From contig CAWESW010000081.1 of the NCBI GenBank assembly GCA_963811735.1, positions 1 through 64,000 on the forward strand: DNA of 64,000 nt, given 5' to 3'. This document shows, piece by piece, positions 1 through 8,411 of the stretch. The position numbers and the translations under genes were made by a program. This stretch comes from CAJCIW01 sp963811735. GTDB lineage: Bacteria > Chlamydiota > Chlamydiia > Chlamydiales > Rhabdochlamydiaceae. Each line of letters begins with the position of its first letter. Within the stretch, counting starts at the first letter, position 1. The notes under the pieces are model-generated. The model had not been told where the DNA came from and searched no databases. It saw only the letters and a program-made list of their open reading frames with translations.

Positions 1-765
1 AGCGGCGAAGCTCGCCATGTCCGGCTCGAGCATCGCCAGGTGTTCCCCGAAAACGGAGAGGTGTCGGGCAACCTTCTGGACTCGCCCGGCCGAGACGATC
101 CCGCTCAGGCGTTCGAGGTAGCCGAGGAAGCCGTCCCGCAAAGCCGCGGGGCTGGCCGCAAATCGCCACTCCAGTGGGCGCGGGAGCGGCGCCTCGTCGG
201 GGAACGGTCGAGCACGCCGAGGTGGTAGAGGACGGCACGTGTCGCGTGCAGGCTGGCGCTGAACTGGCGCCACCCCAGGCCGAGGCCTCCGCCGCCTCGG
301 CCAGGGCGGTCAGGTCAGCTTCGGTGAGATCGGCGGAGCGGCCCGCCGGTCTCAAGCAGCAGCCGCATCAGCACCCTGCATGCCGCCACCGTGCGGGTCC
401 GCTCCGCGTAGCCGAGGTTCACGGCGGTCGCCAAGAATCGTTCCACGTCCGCCCAGTGCCGGGTGGTGGGCAGCTCCTGCCAGCACGTGTAGGGGGTGGT
501 GGCGACCAGCCAGTCATAACCGGGGTGCAGCTCCAGATACAGGATCAGCCAGTTGAGGACGACCCGCAGGTTGCGGTCGAGCTTGAGGCGGTCCTCGATC
601 GGCTGGGCTGCCCAGGCGCCCGGGTTCGGCCAGCGGGCCAAGAAGCGGTCGGGCCGACTTCGCGTAGGTCTCGCCGGTGCATCCCCGCTTGGCGAGCCAG
701 GCGGGGAACGAGCCGAGGAGGTCAGGCTCGAGACTCGGCACGTTGGCGAGCGCGGGCAGCGTCAT
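1..765 (-). pseudogene. tyrosine-recombinase-like protein, N-terminal part, frameshifted and cut by window edge
   Basis: The minus strand reads as one continuous protein only if several frame changes are allowed. It begins near 765 (MTLPALANVP), passes through the piece at 641-315 (WPNPGAWAAQPIEDRLKLD, then TRHWADVERFLATAVNLGYAERT), and continues to position 1 with pieces such as PLEWRFAASPAALRDG and RVQKVARHLSVFGEHLAML. The content and its place directly downstream of a phage-type integrase fit the second gene of the multi-recombinase clusters common in Actinobacteria. No catalytic domain is visible, because it would lie beyond the window. At least three frameshifts argue for decay or poor sequence quality. 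The family assignment is inferred mainly from context. Confidence 0.45.
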
Positions 766-1763
766 AAGCAGAGCGCAGGTGGCCAGGTGCGAGATGGATG
801 TAGGCCGCGGCGGAGTCGACGTGGTCATGGCCCATGAGCGCCTGGATCACGGCGAGGTCGACGCCCGCCTCGGCCAGCGCGGTGCCGAAGCTGTGGCGCA
901 GCGCATGGGGGTGCCCGGCGGCGACGCCGGCCTTGGCACGGTGGTAGCGGAACACGGTCCGCAACCCCGCCGCGGTGAGCGGCTCGCCACGATGCGGACC
1001 CTTGGCGACGACGAACACCCCGCGGTGCTGGTCGTCTCGGGTCGCTCGGCGAGCAGGTAGGTCTGGATGAGCGACGCCACGTCGGGGTCGAAGGGACCCG
1101 CCGCTCCTTGTCGCCCTTGCCGATCACTCGCACCCAGCCTCGGCCGATGTCGACGTCACGGACCCGAGCCAGAGCACCTCGGCCGAACGAAGGCCGCTGA
1201 ACACCATGAGCCCGGCGATGGCGGGGTCCCGATGGGTGCGGAAGCTCCCGATCAAGCCCGCAGCTCGTCACGGTCGAGCGCCCGGGGCAGCCGGCGCGGC
1301 TGCGCACGCGTAGGCGCGAGCGCTGAGCGCGGCCGGCCGAGATGGCCGAGCTCACCGGAGCGCTCGCCGCTGGCTCGCCCGGCGGGCCTCCTTCCACGTG
1401 GCACCGGGTTCCTCGCGTCGGGTCGAGCATCTCCCGATAGCCGAACAGCCCGGAGATGGCGGCCAGACGCCGGTTGACGGTCGTCGGCGCGTACCCGGCG
1501 TTGCGCCCGTCGCGGATCGAGTACACGTTGCCGCCCGGCCTCCCTCGCACCGGCGCAGTGCGGCACGCCGCCAGGTAGCGGACGACCACATCCGTGGTGA
1601 CGGCCTCCAGTGCGACGTCCTCGGCTAACAAACAGCGGGCAAAGGTCAACAAGTCAAACGCGTAGGCCTCGACCGTCCGCGGCGAGTACGCCCGGTCGAC
1701 CAGGTAGCCGAGGTAGGAGCTCAGCAGGCCGAACTGCTCGGCCCGCGCCGACAGCCCCAGCAC
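722..1763 (-). pseudogene. XerC/XerD-type tyrosine recombinase (phage integrase family), frameshifted
   Basis: A site-specific DNA recombinase of the phage integrase family. The N-terminal core-binding (SAM-like) domain is readable from 1763 (SYLGYLVDRAYSPRTVEAYA) to about 1430 (TTVNRRLAAISGLFGYREML). The middle (VRVIGKGDKERRVP, typical of the catalytic domain) is in another frame. The C-terminal part at 1018-722 is in a third frame and carries the box HALRHSFGTALAEAGVD, then LMGHDHVDSAAAYIHL with the nucleophilic tyrosine. At least two frameshifts break it, so it is a pseudogene or badly sequenced. It overlaps the next recombinase-like gene by about 40 bases, as in co-transcribed recombinase clusters. 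The true start may be a GTG or TTG upstream of 1763. Confidence 0.75.
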
Positions 1764-1942
1764 CCGTCCCTGTGCTCACGCGAAGGCCCTCTTGGTCGTG
1801 GGACCAGTGTCCCACTCATCTCTCCGAGGGACATATGCTCGCCACCGCCTTAGGCTGTGTTTCTAGTTGTGAACTACCTGTTCACAACCCTGGGGATATC
1901 GGGTCCCTTAAACTGCTACTACTAAATATTCGCCCGTGGAGG

Positions 1943-2455
1943 GCGCCAGCGCAGTGATGCGCTGGAGCTACCCGACGGGACCGTCGACCTCTTCGCTGCT
2001 TTGAACATCGGCACGGGCAAAGTCATCGCCGACTGCCGTAAGCGCCACACCAGCGCAGACGTGCTTGCCTTTTCAGGCAGGTGGACCGCTCCGTGCCCCA
2101 CGGCCTGGCCGTCCACGTCGTGCTGGACGACCTCTCGGCCCACATGGGCGCCGAGGTCGAGGCCTGGCTCGCTCAGAAAAGCCGAGCCCGTTGGCACCTG
2201 CACTTCGTGCCCACGAGCTCTAGTGGTTGAACCTCGTGGAGCGCTCGTTCGCCGACTTGACCGAGCGCGGTTACACCGGGAGTTTTTCGCCAGCGTCGGC
2301 ACGCTCACTGACGCGCTAACTGCCTGGGCCGCCAGCTGGAACGAGGACCCCAAACCCTTCGTCTGGCATAAAGCGGCCGAGGAGATAATCGAGAAGGTCC
2401 AACGGGGCAGGGCTGCCCTTCACCAGGTCAATTCCGCGACACGTCACGGCCGAAG
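1943..2455 (+). pseudogene. IS630-family transposase remnant (C-terminal DDE part)
   Basis: Joining the three forward frames gives the C-terminal catalytic half of an IS630-type DDE transposase: DGTVDLFAALNIGTGKVIAD, then RSVPHGLAVHVVLDDLSAH with the second Asp, then TSSSWLNLVERSFADLTERG with the final Glu region. The N-terminal helix-turn-helix half is missing, and at least three frame changes occur within 500 bases. No terminal inverted repeat was found. It sits between the recombinase cluster and the MMPL gene and is a dead fragment. Confidence 0.7.
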
Positions 2456-4795
2456 CGCATGGCTTCTGTGACTTTGGTGCCGTCGGAGAAACCGATCCGG
2501 AGACGGAACGTACCGCCTGCTCCCCGCGGCGCCTCGGGCCTGTGCCCGAGCAGTTCAGTTCGGTCGTGCAGCGGGCCGGAGGTTGGGAGTGGCCAAGGCT
2601 CTTGAGCCGCTGGAATTGCGCCGGGTTTTCGGCACCTTCCACGCGATGTGTCACCGGACATGCTCTTGTCTCCTGCCGTCCGGCGTGCCGCCGCCGCTGC
2701 GGGCGACAAGCGGCTCGGCCACCACAGCCTGGGGCCGATGTCCATGGCGAGCGCCGGCACGAGGGCCGAACGCACCAGGGTCGTGTCGACGAGGACCCCG
2801 AAGGCCACCAGGAACCCCACTTCGGTCAGCGCAATGAGCGGAAGGACGCCGAGCACGGCGAAGGTGGCGGCCAGGACGACACCGGCGGACGTTATGACCG
2901 CGCCGGTAACCGCGAGGCCTTTTTGCACTCCGGGAATGGCTCCTTTCGACGCCTCCTCGCGCACCCGGGCCATGAGGAAAATGTTGTAGTCGACGCCCAG
3001 GGCGACGAGGAACACGAAGCCAAATATCGGCACCGACGCGTCGAACCCCGGGAAACCGAAGAGGCCGCGGAAGACCACCGAGCTGACGCCCAGTGAGGCC
3101 AGGTAGGACAGTAGGACGCTGGCCACCAGGACCAAAGGCGCCACGACGCTCCTCAGGAGCAGGGCTAGCATCACGAGCACCACGGCCAGGACTATGGGGA
3201 CGATGAGGTTGCGGTCGTGGCCGGCGGCCGCATTGAGGTCGACGTTGGTGGCCGTCTCGCCCCCGATCAGCGCGTGGTCGCCGGCGGCCGCCAGGCGCTC
3301 TCGCAGGGTCACGACGGCTTGTGCCGCAGCCCCGCTGGTCGGCGGAGCGGCGAGGGAAACGTCGACCAGGCGCATGGCCCCCAGCACCGCGGGCGCCCCG
3401 GCACCGGATACTCCCGGCGTCGACCGAGCGACCGCCGAAGCCGAGGCAACTTCTCCCCTTCCCACGAGCATCGAAGCGGGGGCGGCCTGCCCGGCCGGGA
3501 AGTTGGCCACCAGGATGTCCTGGGCTTCGACAGACCCGACGACTCCCCGGAAACCGTTCTGCTGGTTTACGCCCGCCTGGTAGGCGATCAAGCCGGAACA
3601 GCAAACCCCGAGGACCAGCACCAGGCTTACCCACACTGCTCTGGGGCGTCGTACCAGCGTCCGGCTGAGCACCCAAAACACTCCCGCCTCCTCGGGGTGG
3701 CCTTGGTCGGGATGGGGAACGAAAGGCCACAGGGCACGGCGGCCCACTGCGGCGAGAAGGGCAGGCAGGAAGAGGAGCTGAGCCGCCAGGGCACAGACGA
3801 TGCCGGCCGCGCACGCCGGGCCGAGAGCGGCGATGTCGGAGAGTTGAGCGACCAGGAGGCACAGGAGCGCCAGTACGACGGTGAAGCCCGACACCGCGAT
3901 GGCAGGGGCGGCCCGGCCGAGAGCGACGGCCATCGCCTCGTGATGGTCCTCGTGGCGTTGCAGTTCCTCCCGGTACCTGGCCACAAGCAGCAGGGCGTAA
4001 TCGGTCCCCGCCCCGAAGACGAGCACCGTCAGGATCCCGACCGTCATGCCGTTGACGGTGAAGCCCAGTTTCGCAAGAGCGTAGGCGGCGCCCTGCGACC
4101 AGCTGACGGCCATGCCGACGGAGAGGAGCGGCAACAGCCACAGCACCGGGCTGCGGTAGGTCAGCAGGAGCAGGACGGCCACGATGAGCCCGGTGATGAC
4201 CAGGAGCTTCCCGTCGATCCCGGCGAAGGCGTTGACAGCATCGGCGGCCGAGCCGGCCGGCCCCCCCACGGCCACCTGCAGCTCACTTCGTCCGGGTTCT
4301 GTCCCGGCCGGCGCCGCGTGGTTCGACACGATGCCACGTATGGCCTTGACGTCGTTGTCCAGCACCTGGTCTGCGGTCGTAGCCCGGATGGGCACGGAGA
4401 ACGAGGCCGCCCTGCCGTTGCTCGAAGAACTCGACCGGTCCGGGTGCGCCCGCCCCAGCGAGGCGGGGGAGGGCCGCATCCAGCGAAACTCTCGCTTGGC
4501 GCACGACGGCCTTGTCAGCGGGACGGAGACCGCCCGGGCGCTCGTACACCACGACCGCGGGCGTTATCCCCGCGCCATGAGCTTCCTGGTAGTCGAGCAC
4601 CTCGGTAGAAGCGGCCCCCGAGGGCAGGAAGCTGCTCGGCGAGTTCTTCTCCAGAGGGACCAACTTGCTTGCCAGCGGGCCGGCCAACCCCGCGAGGACG
4701 ACGCCCACGGCAAGAACGGCCCATTTGGAACGCCGCCCGGTGGCGGTCTTCACGGCCGCTCCCAGAGTTGCCCTCGCGATGGCCGTCAGGCCCAT
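2428..4795 (-). pseudogene. MMPL-family (RND-like) membrane transporter, one frameshift
   Basis: A large multi-pass membrane protein of the MmpL/MMPL exporter family, which moves lipids or drugs by proton-driven transport. The N-terminal segment (from ATG at 4795: MGLTAIARATLGAAV, one membrane helix, then the periplasmic domain) is in one frame. From about 4430 the protein continues in another (SFSVPIRATTADQVLDNDVK). It then shows two clusters of hydrophobic helices with the typical GAGTDYALLLVARYREEL and VALGVDYNIFLMARVREE motifs. One extra base in a G/C run near 4420 explains the break. The gene diverges from a TetR regulator, the usual pairing for a repressed exporter. The C-terminal 60 residues after the last helix look poorly conserved, so the natural end may be nearer 2650. 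Confidence 0.8.
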
Positions 4796-4883
4796 AGGTG
4801 CGCCTCGCTTACTCGGGCACCGTGTGCCACGCCCAAGCGAGGAGCACTCAGGCTCCTCCGCGCCGGGTAGTATCTCTTACAGT

Positions 4884-4916
4884 CTGGCATTGTGCGCAAC
4901 ACTATGTCGATGCCAG
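4884..4916. promoter_or_regulatory. candidate TetR operator between the divergent MMPL and TetR genes
   Basis: A 7-base inverted repeat CTGGCAT / ATGCCAG separated by 19 bases lies in the 174-base gap between the divergent starts. TetR-family regulators usually bind such dyads in their own divergent promoter region. The spacing is longer than in many TetR sites, so this is a candidate only. Confidence 0.35.
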
Positions 4917-4969
4917 GACAATGTGTAAGGTCACGGCCCCGTGCAGGGGCGGATGGCGAGTAACCACGA

Positions 4970-5590
4970 ATGACGAGCTCCTGGTCAGAGGTACTGGACG
5001 AGCACCGCTCCCGTCAGCGCGAACAGGTCCTGACCGCGGCCCTGGAGCTCCTCGGCGAGCGCGGCATGGCTGGCCTGACGATGTCCGCCCTGGCCCAGCG
5101 GGCGGGCATGTCGCGTGCCACCCTCTACCACTACTTCAGCGACGTCGATGCCGTGCTGGCCGCCTGGGTGGGCGAGGAGATCAAGCGTTCTCTGGCCGCT
5201 CTCGTCAGCGAGGCCTCGGCCATTGCCGATCCCCTGGCAAGGCTGGAGTACGTGATCGACGCTCAGGCCCAGTTGTTTGCCAGCCAGCATCATCGGCTGA
5301 ACGCGGAGCACTTCGAATCTGAAGCCGGTGCGCCGGCCGTCCGGCGAGAGGTTTCGAACCAGATGGCGCCACTGCGGCATTTACTGGCCGCCACCGTGGC
5401 CGATGCTCAGCGTTTGGGCATCTTTCGCTCCGACCTCTCTGCCGACCTCGCTGCCGATCTCGTGCTCGGCCTCATCGGGGCTATCCGCCGCCGGCTGGTG
5501 GCGGGCAACATGCGGGCCGCCGAGGCGGCCCCGGCGGTGATGGCTTTGGTCCGGGACGGATGGGCCCGTCTTGACGGCACCGCCAGTTGA
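4970..5590 (+). CDS. TetR/AcrR-family transcriptional regulator
   Basis: A 206-residue repressor of the TetR family. The N-terminal helix-turn-helix is clear: REQVLTAALELLGERGMAGL, then MSALAQRAGMSRATLYHYF, including the TLYHYF recognition helix signature (about residues 16-62). The C-terminal two thirds form the all-helical ligand and dimer domain, which is not diagnostic. It is transcribed away from the MMPL exporter and very probably represses it, with inducer unknown. The start ATG has only a weak ribosome-binding site, but the length is normal for the family and the frame is intact, unlike most neighbours. Confidence 0.9.
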   Translation: MTSSWSEVLDEHRSRQREQVLTAALELLGERGMAGLTMSALAQRAGMSRATLYHYFSDVDAVLAAWVGEEIKRSLAALVSEASAIADPLARLEYVIDAQAQLFASQHHRLNAEHFESEAGAPAVRREVSNQMAPLRHLLAATVADAQRLGIFRSDLSADLAADLVLGLIGAIRRRLVAGNMRAAEAAPAVMALVRDGWARLDGTAS

Positions 5591-5811
5591 AGGCCGCCAC
5601 GGTCCCGATCGGTGCTCTCCTCGCGGGTGCCCTCGGCCAACTCGTCGGTAACCGGCTAGCCCTCCTCCTCGCCGCCGCCTACCTGGCTTGCGGAATCGCC
5701 CTCCTCGCCAACCCGAGCCTCAGGTCCTTCGACGCCACCAGATCGGCCGAGCCACCTGCTTACCCTCGATTATTCGCCAGTAGCCAGTGGCGGGGTTTGC
5801 TGGGTTTGTGA
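5587..5811 (+). pseudogene. MFS-type transporter C-terminal fragment
   Basis: The reading frame opens directly after the TetR stop and encodes two hydrophobic helices: TVPIGALLAGALGQLVGNR, then LALLLAAAYLACGIALLANP. This matches the end of a major facilitator superfamily exporter. The rest of the transporter is absent, and the last residues come from the IS1380 end that begins at 5764. It is therefore a broken remnant. The assignment to MFS rests only on the two-helix pattern and short loop motif. Confidence 0.45.
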
Positions 5812-7457
5812 GCACGATCTGGGCGGGTTCAGGCAGTTCCGATGACCATGGCTGAGCACCGGCTGACGGCTGGTGCCGCTGACGAAAGCGTGCGGAGGGC
5901 GGTTGTGGGGCGACCAGCCGCCGATGAGGCGTGAAAGACCAAGCCCTTGTCGGCTGGTCGGTTGGTGAAAGGGCCCGAGAGGGCTGCTCAGGTGCGGAAC
6001 GACAGTCGGCCGAGGCGGCCGAAAGCGGCGGCGACTTCGGCGGCCCAGGGCCAGGCGGCGTCCAGCCGCAAGATGTTGCGCCGACCGGTGCGCACGAGGT
6101 GCCCAGCGACGTGCCAGGCACAGTAGTGGAGACGTTTGGGCTCGCAGCGGGCCAGCTCGCCTGACAAGCACAACCCCTGGGCCCATGCCTGGAGGTCCAG
6201 GGCGACGAGGACGACCAGCAACCAGGCGGCGTTGGAGGCAAAGCTGTGGCCGGGGAAACGCAAAAGGCCAGTGGCTTTGGCCTCTTTTATGTGGTCCTCG
6301 ACCCGGGCATGGCCGCGGTGGCGGGCCTCGAGGTAGACGACGTCGGGCCCCGTGGAGCTGGTTATGAACACCTGGTGGCGCCAGCCGTCGGGGTCGAAGA
6401 GGTTGAACTGGGCGCCCACATGGGGTTCTTCGCGCCGGCAGATCGCCCGTGTGCCCGCCGGCCAGGCCGACAGGTCCAAAAAGGCGGTGAGCTCAGCCAC
6501 CCCGGCGCCTTCACGCTCTTCGAGGTCCTGGGCCACCGGGACCGCCCAAGCGTCGTCGGGGACCTCCAAGATGGCGCGCCGGACGGCCTCGGTGACATCG
6601 AAACCGACGGAGAACTCGAGGCCCCTTGCCACGATGGCGTCAACAAAGCCGTGGGCAGCGCCGGCCGAGCCGGCCCGCACCAGCACTTCCACGCCATCTT
6701 CAGGGCTGTCGGCCTTGGCCGGCACGGCCAGCTGGGCCGGGGCGACGTCGAGCAGCTCCACGTGGTCGGCCGCGGTGTTGGCCCCCGCTGAACCGGGCCG
6801 CAACTTCGCAGCCAGAGCTTCGCTCGTCTCGTCGCAGAACACCAGCAGGGGGTGGTAGCCGAAGCCCTTTTTGTAGGTCGGCGCCGCTTGCTCCTTGTCG
6901 CTGTGCAGGTCCACCAGGGTGGCGTCGAAGTCGAGGGTGACCTTGGCCGGGGCCAAGCCCGCTGCCCATACCCTGGCCCGCGAAGCCGCCCTCGCCGCCT
7001 GCAAGGCGCTGAGCAGGGCTTTGTCGATGTCGTCGAGCAGGCGCCAGGCCGTCGGCTGTGAAGCGACTTCGCCGAACAGGCCGGGCTGGTCCCGCAACGT
7101 CTTCAGGTCCGAGACGCGCTCACCTCCGTCGACCAGGCTGAGCGCCAGGTCCACCAGCACCTCGCCGGGGTCGTGGCGGCGCCTGCCCTTCACGACCGGG
7201 CCCAACGCGCCCGTCAGGTCAGTGCCGAGGCCCGAGCGTTCGGCCAGGTCAGCGACCAGCCTGGTACCGGCATGGCTCACCAGCCCTCGCCCGTCAGCGG
7301 TCACCTTCACTACAGGCCGGCGGCGGCTACGCTTCACTTTCAAGGTGGTGTCCTCCTGGTGAGGGAGCCAGCTGTGGTAAGCCAAGTTTCCCTTACCAGG
7401 AGGGCATTTTCACGGATGCTCAGGTACCCTCAGCCGCCGGCGGGCGAATAGCCGAGG
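5764..7457. mobile_element. IS1380-family insertion sequence, complete
   Basis: About 1.69 kb bounded by imperfect terminal inverted repeats: CCTCGATTATTCGCCAG at 5764-5780, and the reverse complement of 7441-7457, CCTCGGCTATTCGCCCG (14 of 17 match). Five-base flanks CTTAC (left) and CTAAC (right) differ at one position, so a target duplication is possible but not exact. The size fits the IS1380 family. The flanking genes are different broken genes rather than two halves of one, so a deletion or rearrangement followed insertion. Confidence 0.7.
5988..7343 (-). CDS. IS1380-family transposase
   Basis: DDE transposase that moves the surrounding insertion sequence. Family features are present: TLDFDATLVDLHSDKEQAAP with the first catalytic Asp region, YKKGFGYHPLLVFCDET, then YLEARHRGHARVEDHIKEAK (the YREG-like C-terminal block containing Glu), and LLRFPGHSFASNAAWL. 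The frame is intact. I prefer a TTG start at 7343 (TLKVKRS), because an AGGAGG motif lies 8 bases upstream; a longer frame to 7385 is open but lacks a ribosome-binding site. It is the only large gene in the element. Confidence 0.88.
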   Translation of the reverse strand: MKVKRSRRRPVVKVTADGRGLVSHAGTRLVADLAERSGLGTDLTGALGPVVKGRRRHDPGEVLVDLALSLVDGGERVSDLKTLRDQPGLFGEVASQPTAWRLLDDIDKALLSALQAARAASRARVWAAGLAPAKVTLDFDATLVDLHSDKEQAAPTYKKGFGYHPLLVFCDETSEALAAKLRPGSAGANTAADHVELLDVAPAQLAVPAKADSPEDGVEVLVRAGSAGAAHGFVDAIVARGLEFSVGFDVTEAVRRAILEVPDDAWAVPVAQDLEEREGAGVAELTAFLDLSAWPAGTRAICRREEPHVGAQFNLFDPDGWRHQVFITSSTGPDVVYLEARHRGHARVEDHIKEAKATGLLRFPGHSFASNAAWLLVVLVALDLQAWAQGLCLSGELARCEPKRLHYCAWHVAGHLVRTGRRNILRLDAAWPWAAEVAAAFGRLGRLSFRT

Positions 7458-7768
7458 CTAACTGGCGTGCACTCCGCGACTTCACATGAACGGCCCTCGA
7501 GCCACTCGTCGACGGCTGCGTCGATGCCCGCCTTGTTCGCCCGGCGCCGAGCCGCAATTTCGGTCCTGCGTTTGTCGACGCCGCGGTTGTACGCGGCGCG
7601 TGAGCGGTCCGCCTGGCAAGCGCGGCAGCGGCTCTGGAGAGCCCCGGTCGCTCTGTGCTTGAACGCAAATGCCTCGACCAGCTTGACGATGCCGCAGTCG
7701 GCGCACAGTTTCTCGCTCCCGAGGGGGACGTGCTGGCGTTTCGGCAGGACGGGGTTGTCGTCGTCCAT
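7430..7768 (-). pseudogene. HNH-endonuclease-like zinc-ribbon protein, truncated by the IS
   Basis: Starts at ATG 7768 with an excellent AAGGAGGT site 7 bases upstream. The N-terminal part has the paired cysteine pattern CADCGIVKLVEAF ... SRCRACQADRSRAAYNR, which precedes the HNH domain in many small phage-type endonucleases. After about 103 residues it runs into the IS1380 end, and the last residues (LGYSPAGG) are encoded by the IS, so the catalytic HNH motif is lost. It appears to be the third gene of the integrase operon. The function is inferred from the zinc-ribbon spacing only. Confidence 0.5.
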
Positions 7769-7823
7769 TTCGATGACCTCCTTATGTGTGCACGAGAAGG
7801 GGCGGGCCCGATCTGGCACGGCA

Positions 7824-8411
7824 CTAGGCCGCGCGCTGTTCCCGGTCCCGGGCTGGTTCCTGCGGTTCACGGCGACAGGCGGCAACTGCAAGTCTGTCGA
7901 TGACCTCGGTGACTTGTTGGAAGGCGCAGCCGTGGTCGCCTCCCACGACCTGACCTCTCTCACGCACGGGTAAGAGCCCTGCGTACCTGAGAAAAGGCGC
8001 CACACCCAGCCCGCCGAGGGCTCCCAGCGCCTGCACGGCGACGAGCCAGGTCTGGGTGGCACCCCAACGGCCGGTGACCTCGAGCGCGTAGCCGTCCAGC
8101 CGGGTGAGGAACTCGCCGGGTCCGGCGCCACCGAGGGCCTGGCGCAGCGTGGCGGGACCAATTCCAAGGACGGTAGCGGCAACGGCCGGGACGGGCACTG
8201 TTCGGCCCGCAATGCTGAGGTTACCAGCGGTGATGCAGGTGCCCGGAGCAACTACGTCCTGGGGCTGGACGAGACAGGTCAGGACCGTGAATAGAGCGGC
8301 CCCGTAGGGTGTGGGGCCTGCGGAGCACCGGCGGAGCCATTGCACGTACTCCCCGGAGGCGATGCTGACTGGTCCTGTACCTGTTTGGACTGTGATGCTC
8401 GAGCTGGTCAT
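7824..8411 (-). CDS. hypothetical protein downstream of integrase
   Basis: 195-residue protein not recognised. The frame overlaps the integrase stop by an ATGA tetramer, so it is translationally coupled to the integrase and belongs to the same mobile element. The sequence is rich in Ala, Gly, Val and Leu, without clear membrane helices. A segment near residues 75-120 (TVLGIGPATLRQALGGAGPG) could be a short helix-turn-helix, but this is not convincing. It could be an element-specific regulator or excision helper; no function can be assigned. Confidence 0.6.
   Translation of the reverse strand: MTSSSITVQTGTGPVSIASGEYVQWLRRCSAGPTPYGAALFTVLTCLVQPQDVVAPGTCITAGNLSIAGRTVPVPAVAATVLGIGPATLRQALGGAGPGEFLTRLDGYALEVTGRWGATQTWLVAVQALGALGGLGVAPFLRYAGLLPVRERGQVVGGDHGCAFQQVTEVIDRLAVAACRREPQEPARDREQRAA

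Noticed and set aside
3217..4608. 463-residue forward open frame opposite the MMPL gene
   Set aside because: High-GC shadow of the transporter: no family resemblance, rich in Arg/Gly/Pro, and no ribosome-binding site.
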